Source: Roseiconus lacunae (GTDB taxonomy: Bacteria; Planctomycetota; Planctomycetia; Pirellulales; Pirellulaceae). From it: a stretch of 64,000 nt of DNA. Shown one piece after another: positions 27,009-34,839 of this stretch (its first letter is position 1; the number at the start of each line of letters is the position of its first letter). The stretch is from contig NZ_VSZO01000079.1 of NCBI RefSeq assembly GCF_008312935.1, forward strand, positions 248,001-312,000, given 5' to 3'. The notes below the pieces were generated by a model. The model was not told where the DNA came from and made no database searches. It was given only the letters and a program-made list of their open reading frames with translations. A program made the position numbers and the translations under genes.

Positions 27009-28406
27009 CTAAACACCAAAAAAGGGAATCGGGATAAGAATCGCGTGTTGTTGAACCCAGGTTTGTAGACCATCCCAGCTAGTGTATTGGCTGAGCGTTA
27101 CGAAGGCTAAGTACACCCCTACGACAACCGGCATCACGGTACGAACGGTCCATCGTGAGAAGAAATTGATCCAACTGCTTGGTTTCGTCGCTCCATCACC
27201 ATAGTCGCTCGCAATTCGCTTGGCCCGTCGCAGCGCCAATCCTGCCGAAAGTCGCGCCGGCAAGATAAAGGCGACAAACACGAGCGTCGGTAGCCAGGTG
27301 ACTTCACGGGGTAACGCCTCGATCTTTAGCAAATACAAGGGGATTGGAAACAGCACCAGACTTAACAGCATTGCCCCCAGCCACGCCCATGGGGCATAAC
27401 AAAACAAACGGCGAATGCGGCGAACTTCGAAGAGGGCACGCCAGCGGTTTTCGGCGGCAAAATGAGCTTGTAGCATCGGCAAGTACATCAGGACGATCCC
27501 AAGTGTGATCGCCGCGATGATTCCTACCAGGCCTGCCAACCCGGTCTCGCCGTTGCGGTTTGCCGCGATCACGATCATCGCCGGAATTAGCCAGATCAGC
27601 GTTCCGATCGCTCCCCTAAGTCCGAGCCAAAAAAACTTTGGAATTTGCAACGAATGCGTGAAATTCCACAGACGATCGGGTAACTCACGGTAAGTAGTCG
27701 GCCGCCAGCCGCGTCGCAGAAACCCGATCGGCTGGGGCCAAACAAAGTCGCGTAATCGACCGCCTCGGGCCAGAGCCCACAGTAAGTAAACCATTGCAGC
27801 ACCGGCGGCAGCGATCGCAAAGATGCGCATTTGATCCGATTGATTGGACCCCGGATTAATCAACGCCGCAACGCTTTCCAGGTGAGCAAGTAATTGCACC
27901 GGAAGTGCGCCGACGACGACTGCTCCGATGACGATTCCGATGCGTCGACACGAGTCGAGATGCGGCAATGAATCACGCAACTTCTTACCGCGAGCGAGTC
28001 CTCCGGCAACCTCCAAGAGGTAACCAAACGACACCAACTGGACGATCGGGATCGCGGCCAGGAATGCCAAGCAAACGATCAACGATACAATAGAAAAGAC
28101 CGCCGAAATCACCCAACCGACCCCACCCATCAGTCGTCGAAGAGTGCCACCACGCTGTTCGGGCAACTCGTCGGATGTGGGGCGTTCGGAGGTTAGGTCT
28201 TTGGAATCTTCTGCAGAATCGTCAGCAAAAGTTTGGGACTCGGATGCGTGACAGAATTCCGGCGGTCGGTCGATCTGCGGATCGGTAGCATGCAACGTGG
28301 TATGGTCGGAGGCAACTTTGTCGGCCGGGATATCGTCGGAAAAGGGCATCGTTTCGACGGAGGATTCATTCACGGCCGTTTCCCAAAGCTGCAAAAGGGG
28401 CGTCAC
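27009..28406 (-). CDS. DUF4013-type multi-pass membrane protein
   Basis: 465 residues. The first 90 are soluble, acidic and low complexity (ESQTFADDSAEDSKDL...). About eight hydrophobic segments follow, including WVISAVFSIVSLIVCLAFLAAIPIVQ with SFGYLLEVAGGLARGKKLRD, which is the conserved DUF4013 beginning, then GIVIGAVVVGALPVQLLA, IFAIAAAGAAMVYLLWAL, GTLIWLIPAMIVIAA and VGIIAAITLGIVLMYLPM. The function of this family is unknown. It converges with the DUF1501 gene (15 bases between stops) and diverges from htrA. Confidence 0.8.
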   Translation of the reverse strand: MTPLLQLWETAVNESSVETMPFSDDIPADKVASDHTTLHATDPQIDRPPEFCHASESQTFADDSAEDSKDLTSERPTSDELPEQRGGTLRRLMGGVGWVISAVFSIVSLIVCLAFLAAIPIVQLVSFGYLLEVAGGLARGKKLRDSLPHLDSCRRIGIVIGAVVVGALPVQLLAHLESVAALINPGSNQSDQMRIFAIAAAGAAMVYLLWALARGGRLRDFVWPQPIGFLRRGWRPTTYRELPDRLWNFTHSLQIPKFFWLGLRGAIGTLIWLIPAMIVIAANRNGETGLAGLVGIIAAITLGIVLMYLPMLQAHFAAENRWRALFEVRRIRRLFCYAPWAWLGAMLLSLVLFPIPLYLLKIEALPREVTWLPTLVFVAFILPARLSAGLALRRAKRIASDYGDGATKPSSWINFFSRWTVRTVMPVVVGVYLAFVTLSQYTSWDGLQTWVQQHAILIPIPFFGV

Positions 28407-28810
28407 GCTCGACGGCTCGTATCGGCCGCGATGTGAAACTCACTCATTGACAAAGCACTTGCTTGTCTTGTCGTTCGGCGCCCCGGGAAACTGCTTGGCA
28501 ACGGGGCGCAAAAATCTTGTGTTTTTTTAAACGATTCTGGTGACGGTCGTCCTGTAATTCGGCGCCGAAATTTTCGCGACGGCGCAAAAACGCCCCCAAA
28601 TTGAATACAGTTCAGCCGGGGCGGTTCCGGCAATTGTTAAGACTGGTAAACCTTGCGGCATGAACATTCAGCCGTCAAGGGATCGTAGCGGTTGTTCCGA
28701 TTCACACTCTCGTGCCGGGCACTCCGGCACTGCCGTCATCGCTGAACGACCCGCAATGTTCAACTCGGTGGCGGACGCATCCAGTTTTGCTCCACCGGGT
28801 ACGGGGACCA
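28407..28810. other. Divergent intergenic region upstream of htrA
   Basis: 404 bases. It holds GC-rich inverted sequences such as GCGCCG...CGACGGCGC near 28561-28586 but no gene. The open frame upstream of the htrA start is not supported. Promoters for the DUF4013 gene and htrA are expected here. Confidence 0.45.
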
Positions 28811-30283
28811 ATGCGACCGATCCAAATTTCCCCGGCCATCGGCCGTCGACGACGGAAGACCCAGCGATGGTACTCGCGATTCGCCAAGTACGGATTGACC
28901 TTTTCGATCGCTTCTGCCATCTGCGTTGCCGATGTTTCGGCTCAGCAGTCGGCGTTGACATCGTTCGAATCGTCAGTGCCTGTCGGTCGAGTCAGCGATT
29001 CCAATCGTGAAACTCCCACCGTCCTGGCCGTACGCCGCGCTAGCCCTGCAGTCGTAAACCTTCACGGTCAAAAAACCGTCCGCTCGACTGCCGCCGGTAT
29101 GGCTGGCGGAACGGGCGACGGTGGTTTCAAGCACGTCAATGGCATGGGCACCGGCGTGATTATCGATCCGGCAGGCTACGTGATCACGAACTATCACGTG
29201 GTTGAGGATGTCGACAACATCCGTGTCACGTTGCACGACGGATCGGTCACGACCGCCCGATTGATCGCATCGCGTCCTCGCAATGATTTGGCACTTGTCA
29301 AGATCAGTACCGATCAACCGTTGCCGACCATTCCACGTGGCACCAGCAGCGACTTGATGGTGGGCGAAAGTGTGATCGCGATCGGAAACGCTTACGGTTA
29401 CGTCCACACATGCACCCAAGGCATCGTCAGTGCTTTGCACCGTGACGTGCCCGTCAATGACACACAAGACTATCAAGATTTGATTCAGATCAGTGCCGGT
29501 ATTAACCCGGGCAACTCTGGCGGGCCGCTCCTGAACATCGATGGCGAAATCATTGGTGTAAACGTCGCCGTCCGCGTCGGGGCACAGCAGATCGCCTTTG
29601 CGATCCCGATCGATCAGGTCGTCGACATAGTGACTTCGATGATCGAGGAGCACAACGCGACTCGACTCGATACCGGATTGAGCACCCAGGGTGGCCCGCG
29701 CGATGGCGATGGAGTGACCATCACCCATGTCTCCGCTAGCAGTTCAGCCGCACGGGACGGATTGAAGCCGGGTGACCGCGTGGTCCGCGTTGGGGCTCGA
29801 TCGGTTGACGATCGTTTGGATTACTCACTGGCAATGCTACACGCCAGGCCGGGGCAAAACCTGCCGATCGAAGTGGAACGCGATGGCCAGGCGATCCAAC
29901 TCGCACTTGCCGCTTCCAACCGTTCGCAGCAGGGGCAAGGTTCTAGCGACGCCGCTTGGTCGGTCATCGGAATCCGAGCTAAACCGATCAGCCAGTCCGC
30001 AATGAACCGTCTGAATGCCCGCATGCGGACTCCTTATCGCGGCGGATTGATGATCACATCGGTTCGTACCGGATCCGAAGCAGCCGAACAAGGCATTCAA
30101 GTGGGCGACGTCTTACTGGGGATCCACAACTGGCAAACCGCCAGCCTGTCAGATTTGGCCGGTATCCTTGATCATCCCGATATCAAGAAAGGTCCGAAAG
30201 CGAAGTTCTACATCGTTCGTCGCGAGCAAACCTTGTATGGGCATTTTCAACTGGCCGCCCGTGACCAGACACAGCATCACTGA
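28811..30283 (+). CDS. HtrA/DegP-like periplasmic serine protease
   Basis: 490 residues from the ATG at 28811, preceded by GGGGA. A basic N-terminus and hydrophobic FAKYGLTFSIASAICVADVSA export the protein. The trypsin-like domain has His129 (ITNYHVVED), Asp159 (RNDLALVK) and Ser236 (GNSGGPL), a complete triad. Two PDZ domains follow: the first around VSASSSAARDGLKPGDRVVRVG, the second around VRTGSEAAEQGIQVGDVLLGI. HtrA proteins degrade or refold misfolded envelope proteins. The His-Asp distance is normal. It stands alone, with a hairpin directly downstream. Confidence 0.94.
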   Translation: MRPIQISPAIGRRRRKTQRWYSRFAKYGLTFSIASAICVADVSAQQSALTSFESSVPVGRVSDSNRETPTVLAVRRASPAVVNLHGQKTVRSTAAGMAGGTGDGGFKHVNGMGTGVIIDPAGYVITNYHVVEDVDNIRVTLHDGSVTTARLIASRPRNDLALVKISTDQPLPTIPRGTSSDLMVGESVIAIGNAYGYVHTCTQGIVSALHRDVPVNDTQDYQDLIQISAGINPGNSGGPLLNIDGEIIGVNVAVRVGAQQIAFAIPIDQVVDIVTSMIEEHNATRLDTGLSTQGGPRDGDGVTITHVSASSSAARDGLKPGDRVVRVGARSVDDRLDYSLAMLHARPGQNLPIEVERDGQAIQLALAASNRSQQGQGSSDAAWSVIGIRAKPISQSAMNRLNARMRTPYRGGLMITSVRTGSEAAEQGIQVGDVLLGIHNWQTASLSDLAGILDHPDIKKGPKAKFYIVRREQTLYGHFQLAARDQTQHH

Positions 30284-30296
30284 GATGCTGCTCCGA

Positions 30297-30323
30297 AGCG
30301 ATTTTTGAGCAGTCAAAAACGCT
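30297..30323 (+). terminator. Hairpin after htrA
   Basis: AGCG-A-TTTTTGA and TCAAAAACGCT pair over 11 bp with a single bulged A around loop GCAG, 14 bases past the htrA stop. There is no T-tract after it, so intrinsic termination is only possible. Confidence 0.45.
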
Positions 30324-30437
30324 GAACGTGTAAAAGGTTTGTGTCTTCCATTTCCGGTGACGAATCTGAACCCGAGATTCATTGGACCGGAAAGAGGAAA
30401 GGCGAAGGTCGTGGCGACTTCTGCCGACACAATTGCG

Positions 30438-30504
30438 CTCGTCCCGGAGTAAGCTCTTTTGATTCCGCAAAGTCAAACGAGCTTACTGACCCAGCCGGGA
30501 CGAG
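30438..30504. repeat. Large nested inverted repeat
   Basis: Outer arms CTCGTCCCGG (30438-30447) and CCGGGACGAG (30495-30504) pair over 10 bp. Inner arms GTAAGCTC (30449-30456) and GAGCTTAC (30479-30486) pair over 8 bp, and TTTGA/TCAAA (30458-30462/30473-30477) continue the inner stem. The loop on the right arm is asymmetric (TGACCCAG). It looks like a REP-type or MITE-like element or a bidirectional terminator. Confidence 0.7.
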
Positions 30505-30586
30505 GGCTTACCTTTTCGCTCTCTGCAAACGCCGCAATTGGGCTTTCCGCGTTTGTGTCGCAACTCCGGTCAGCTAGACTGGTTTC

Positions 30587-32356
30587 ATGGACACACTGAA
30601 ACCAATCTTTTCTACGGCATGCACCGAAAGATTTGCTCGTCGCCAACCCATCACGAGGCTGCTGACGGCGTGCATGGTTCTCGTCATCCTTGGCGGCGGA
30701 CATTTCGCAACCGCCAACGACCGAACGTTTGCGTATGCGATCGCCCCTACGGTCCAGCTACCAAGCCATTTTGAAGACCAGTGCGATCGGGTGTGCCGGT
30801 CCGACCCGGGACAAGGGATTCCCAAATGGGACGTGCCTGGCTGGGAGCAGTACATGCAAGTTTGGTCGGAGCTTGCTGCGGACCCGACCAACCAGTCGCT
30901 ACGGCAATTTCTTGGTTTACCGATCGGCGACGATACCGGACAATCACTTGCCGCGATTCGCGCCACCCGAGGTCGAAGCGCGCCGTCATGGATCGGCTGG
31001 AAACCGGGAACCTACGCCCAAGTCGATACGCCGCATTTCCAGATCTTTTCACGATCCGACCGCGACAAAACGACCGAGGTCGCCGAAGACCTCGAACGCT
31101 GCTACTGGGTCTGGACGCAGATTTTTTTTCCGTTGTGGGAAGGCCGTGCTCAAGCGACGCTGCACCTGCGAGATGACTCATCCGCCGGAACAATGTCGGA
31201 TCGATTGGCCGGTGGGCGTGCTCGATTGTCGACTCGGAAAAAAATGCGCGTCGTCCTTCTGCGGGATGCCGACGACTACGGACGAACACTCGCCCGTCTA
31301 ACCGGTGGTTCGCTGCAAGCGGTTTCGCAGTCGACCGGCTTCTACAGCTCTGAACGACGGACATCGTTTTTCTTTCCTGACCAATCCGGTGACGCGATCG
31401 CCTCCAGGCGGCATGAATTAGTTCATCAATTGTTTCGCGAGGCCACGCGGAGCCAACTGGGAGGTGACGAAGCCGGCGCGCGATCAGATTTCTGGTTGGT
31501 CGAAGGCATCGCAGGTTACTTTGAGTCGATGCATTTCGACAACGGGTTCGCGACGGTCGGCGGATGGGATAGCCCACGGTTGCAATTCGCTCGCTACCGC
31601 GTCTTCGCACAACAGCAAGTGGTTCCTCTAGCTGCCTTGCGTCCCGATGGTCAAACGCAGGTGCAACAACGCGGCGACTTGGCACAGTTTTATGCCTTCG
31701 CGATCGCCTACACCCATTGGATGATGGACAGTGGTGACGTGGCGACCCGGCGATGGATCTACCAGACGCTCGCCGATCTTTATCGAATCAAGATCGATGT
31801 TGAAACTCTCAACGAGCCTGCCGATCCGGAACGAGGCACGGTGGCGATGCTGAGACTCGATGATGCCACCTTGGCGTCGAATCCTGCAGGACGAACGTTG
31901 GAGCAGCTTTGTCTGCGAGGTTGTTTGGTCAGTTCGAAAGGATTGTCACAGCTCGAGCCGGCCGAGCGATTGCGGTGGTTGGATCTGACCGGTTTGCCGA
32001 TCAACGGCGATGACCTTCGACGACTGGTAAAGTCTCCCGAATCGTTGACGCAGTTATCGCTGGAGGCTTGCCCGATGATCGATGATGCGATTGCGTCTTG
32101 GCTTCGCTCGGCAAAACAGCTCGAAGAGTTGGACTTGTCTGGGACCCGCTGTGGCGATCTGGTGCTCCAATCGCTGGCGGAGACAACGTCCCTGCAAACA
32201 CTTTGGTTGACCGACACTCAAGTCACCGACAAGTCGCTCGAGATTCTTAGCCGGCTACCTCAATTGGAAACGATCGACCTGCGAGGCACCGCAGTCTCTG
32301 CCGAACAAATCGCACGGCTTCAACGTCAGCATCCCAATTGGAAATTGAATCCGTGA
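30587..32356 (+). CDS. DUF1570-like HExxH protein with C-terminal leucine-rich repeats
   Basis: 589 residues with a signal-peptide-like segment (LLTACMVLVILGGGHFATA). The central domain has RRHELVHQLFREATR: a HELVH zinc motif at 276-280 and a candidate third ligand Glu306 in WLVEGIAGYFES, the gluzincin arrangement seen in DUF1570 proteins. Residues about 440-589 are leucine-rich repeats (LEQLCLRGCLVSSKGLSQLEPAERLRWLDLTGLPINGDDLRRLV, SLQTLWLTDTQVTDKSLEILSRLPQLETIDLRGTAVS). A secreted peptidase with a binding module is plausible, but activity is untested by sequence. Its TGA overlaps the next ATG (TGATG). Confidence 0.85.
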   Translation: MDTLKPIFSTACTERFARRQPITRLLTACMVLVILGGGHFATANDRTFAYAIAPTVQLPSHFEDQCDRVCRSDPGQGIPKWDVPGWEQYMQVWSELAADPTNQSLRQFLGLPIGDDTGQSLAAIRATRGRSAPSWIGWKPGTYAQVDTPHFQIFSRSDRDKTTEVAEDLERCYWVWTQIFFPLWEGRAQATLHLRDDSSAGTMSDRLAGGRARLSTRKKMRVVLLRDADDYGRTLARLTGGSLQAVSQSTGFYSSERRTSFFFPDQSGDAIASRRHELVHQLFREATRSQLGGDEAGARSDFWLVEGIAGYFESMHFDNGFATVGGWDSPRLQFARYRVFAQQQVVPLAALRPDGQTQVQQRGDLAQFYAFAIAYTHWMMDSGDVATRRWIYQTLADLYRIKIDVETLNEPADPERGTVAMLRLDDATLASNPAGRTLEQLCLRGCLVSSKGLSQLEPAERLRWLDLTGLPINGDDLRRLVKSPESLTQLSLEACPMIDDAIASWLRSAKQLEELDLSGTRCGDLVLQSLAETTSLQTLWLTDTQVTDKSLEILSRLPQLETIDLRGTAVSAEQIARLQRQHPNWKLNP

Positions 32357-33627
32357 TGAGCGATCCAGGGCGGTCCTTGCCGAGAATGTTTTGTGTCCAA
32401 TCATCGGATCCGAACCGGCGGATCGATGACATCGAGTCGAGCGTCAAATCGTCCGTTGCGGCTTGTCCCGCACTCGAATCGGTTCGGTCGGGCGACAGCG
32501 TAGCGATCGCCGTGGGCAGTCGAGGTATCGACCGAATCGATCGGGTCGTCCGGGCGGTTGTCAATGAGATGGCGTGTCGAGGAGCGAAGCCATTCATCGT
32601 ACCGGCAATGGGAAGTCATGGTGGGGCGACGGCAGAGGGACAGGTCGCGACGCTGCGGTCATTGGGGATAACGGAGGCGTCGGTTGGATGCCAGATCCGT
32701 GCAACGATGGAAACCGTCTCGCTGGGCAACGCGGCGGGAATCGACTTGTTCTTCGATGCAAACGCGTCCAAAGCAGACCATGTCATCGTGATCAATCGCA
32801 TTAAGCCGCACACGCGATTGATTGGCACGATCCAAAGTGGACTGTGCAAGATGCTGATGATTGGGTTAGGGAAACGACGCGGGGCGATTGAGTTCCATCC
32901 AGCGTTTCGTTCGTTCGACTACCAACTTGAAACGATTGTCGATGACGTAGTCTCATTGATTCTGGAAAAAACAAACGTGCGCTTTGGTGTTGCCGTGATC
33001 GAAGATGCATACGATTCCATCGGATACGTCGACTGTATCGTCGCAGCCGAAATGATTTCTCGTGAGAAAACGCTTTTGAAGACGGCGGTGGACTGGATGC
33101 CAAAACTGCCGTTCAAAACGGCAGATGTCTTGATCATTGACGAAATCGGAAAAGAGATCAGCGGAACGGGAATGGATACGAATGTGATCGGACGAAAATG
33201 GCACGATAAAATGGCAGGCGAAAACGAATGGCCTAAGATCAACGAAATTTATGTCCGATCACTCACGGCGAAGACCGCCGGAAACGCCAGTGGAATCGGA
33301 ATCGCCGAGTACACCCATCGGCGTGTTGTCGATGCCATCGATCATGAAAAAACACGAGTCAATTGCTTGACGGCCAACCATGCAACCGCCGCGGCGACCC
33401 CGCTTTGGTTGGATCGTGACCAAGACGTCTTGAGTGCAATTTGTGTCCAAACACCCCAGCCCGCGGCTTCACGACGGTGGATGTGGATTCGAAACACGTT
33501 GGAACTTAGCAACGTCTGGTGTAGCGAAGCTTACCGTGGCGAATTAGAGCAGCGATCTGACCTCACCGTGCTTGACGGACCTGTCGCATTTGAATTTGAT
33601 GATAACGGGCAATTGATTCCGCGATGA
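32356..33627 (+). CDS. LarA-like (lactate racemase domain) protein
   Basis: 423 residues; the ATG at 32356 overlaps the previous stop as TGATG, so the frame back to 32338 is not needed. Family motifs are AIAVGSRGIDR, FIVPAMGSHGGATAEGQ, VIVINRIKPHTRLIGTIQSGLCKMLMIGLGKRRGA and ADVLIIDEIGKEISGTGMD. This is the DUF2088/LarA superfamily, in which LarA is a nickel-pincer lactate racemase. The LarB/LarC/LarE cofactor genes are not in this window. The divergent sequence suggests a racemase or epimerase for another hydroxy acid, or a non-enzymatic relative. Followed by an ATGA overlap. Confidence 0.85.
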   Translation: MSDPGRSLPRMFCVQSSDPNRRIDDIESSVKSSVAACPALESVRSGDSVAIAVGSRGIDRIDRVVRAVVNEMACRGAKPFIVPAMGSHGGATAEGQVATLRSLGITEASVGCQIRATMETVSLGNAAGIDLFFDANASKADHVIVINRIKPHTRLIGTIQSGLCKMLMIGLGKRRGAIEFHPAFRSFDYQLETIVDDVVSLILEKTNVRFGVAVIEDAYDSIGYVDCIVAAEMISREKTLLKTAVDWMPKLPFKTADVLIIDEIGKEISGTGMDTNVIGRKWHDKMAGENEWPKINEIYVRSLTAKTAGNASGIGIAEYTHRRVVDAIDHEKTRVNCLTANHATAAATPLWLDRDQDVLSAICVQTPQPAASRRWMWIRNTLELSNVWCSEAYRGELEQRSDLTVLDGPVAFEFDDNGQLIPR

Positions 33628-34754
33628 AGGTGCTTGGAATCGAACCTTATTTTGGAGGAAGCCATCGAGCATTTTTAGAAGGGCTCGTTCAGTTTTCCCG
33701 CCATCAATGGACACTCGCGACGCTGCCGGCAAGACACTGGAAGTGGAGAATGCGATCGGCACCCTCGGTGCTGGCCGATCAAGTCGCTGGTATGTTCGGA
33801 CCGCACGTGAAGGATCAAGTGTTTCCAGAGCTCGTTTTTTGCAGCGATATGTTGGATCTGCCCACATGGATCGGTTTCGCAAGCCGTAAACGATCGCTTT
33901 GCGAATGGATCGGTCATGCCCGCCTCGTGACATATTTTCACGAAAATCAATGGGCATATCCAACCGCCGCCGGTGCTCGACTCGATCATCACTATGGCTA
34001 CACGAATTTGTTGACTGCAGATTTAAGTGATGAATGTTGGTTTAATTCGGCATTCAATCGTGACACCTTTTTAACTCGCTCTCGAGAGTTCTTGCGAAGG
34101 ATGCCCGACGCTCGTGACTCCGTCGATCTTGACCGAATCGAGCGATGCTCTCGAATCATCCGCCCAGGGTTCAAGGCATTTCAATCGCAACGTCGACATC
34201 AGGAGCGTTGCAACGGACTTCGGGTCGGTTGGGTGGGACGATTTGAGTCCGATAAGCGTCCCGACCGATTTGTGGTGTTGCTTGAAGACTTGGAAGCCAA
34301 CGGGATTCGCTTTGAATTGGTCTTGCTAGGCCAACGTGGGCGCCAAAGAGACGCCTATGAACAGATTGCTTCGCGGTTCTCCGATCAGATTTTGTTTGAC
34401 GGTTATTGTGAAGAAGTTACCGAGTATCACGCACGCTTGGCCGAGATCGATGTCGTGGTTTCCACGGCGGACCACGAGTTCTTTGGGATCGCAATGTGCG
34501 AAGCCATCTGGGCGGGGGCTGTTCCGGTGGTACCCGATGGGCTTTGTTATCCCGAGTATGTCCCCGCTGCGCTCCGTTACCGAACACACGCGCAAGCGGT
34601 CGAGATCATCCGGTCGCTCGAATCAAGTCAAACCCGTGCGAAGTTTTCTAAGCAATGCCGTGATCAAATCCAATCTTGGACAATCGATCAGGTAGCCGCC
34701 GAAGTCGATGATCAGTTTCGGCGGCTCTGTCAGACAGAACAGCAACGTCGGTGA
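33624..34754 (+). CDS. DUF3524 glycosyltransferase (tRNA-queuosine mannosyltransferase-like)
   Basis: 376 residues with MKVLGIEPYFGGSHRAFLEGLVQFSRHQWTLATLPARHWKWRMRSA, the hallmark N-terminus of the DUF3524 family. The C-terminal half is GT-B like: GLRVGWVGRFESDKRPDRFVVLLE, VSTADHEFFGIAMCEAIWAGAVPVVPDGLCYPEY. The family includes the vertebrate tRNA-queuosine alpha-mannosyltransferase (GTDC1/QTMAN); bacterial members are thought to act on the same modified anticodon position. The ATG overlaps the LarA-like stop (ATGA), giving a three-gene overlapping unit. Cytoplasmic. Confidence 0.9.
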   Translation: MKVLGIEPYFGGSHRAFLEGLVQFSRHQWTLATLPARHWKWRMRSAPSVLADQVAGMFGPHVKDQVFPELVFCSDMLDLPTWIGFASRKRSLCEWIGHARLVTYFHENQWAYPTAAGARLDHHYGYTNLLTADLSDECWFNSAFNRDTFLTRSREFLRRMPDARDSVDLDRIERCSRIIRPGFKAFQSQRRHQERCNGLRVGWVGRFESDKRPDRFVVLLEDLEANGIRFELVLLGQRGRQRDAYEQIASRFSDQILFDGYCEEVTEYHARLAEIDVVVSTADHEFFGIAMCEAIWAGAVPVVPDGLCYPEYVPAALRYRTHAQAVEIIRSLESSQTRAKFSKQCRDQIQSWTIDQVAAEVDDQFRRLCQTEQQRR

Positions 34755-34839
34755 TGCACAAGATGGGACGACACGGATGGCAAATGCCGAAGCAATTGAG
34801 CTGAGCTGCTGAGCTTCGGTACCGCAGTCAAATTCAGGC

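Larger units (their letters stand above)
30284..30586. other. Intergenic region with two hairpins
   Basis: 303 bases after htrA. A first hairpin (30297-30323) and a second, much larger one (30438-30504) occupy about a third of it. No gene is supported. Confidence 0.6.

Noticed and set aside
28973-29728. 251-codon minus-strand open frame opposite htrA
   Set aside because: Antisense to a complete serine protease with an intact catalytic triad; the product is low-complexity Asp/His/Val-rich sequence typical of antisense translation.
30747-31685. 312-codon minus-strand open frame
   Set aside because: Antisense to the DUF1570-like gene; arginine-rich antisense translation with no domain.
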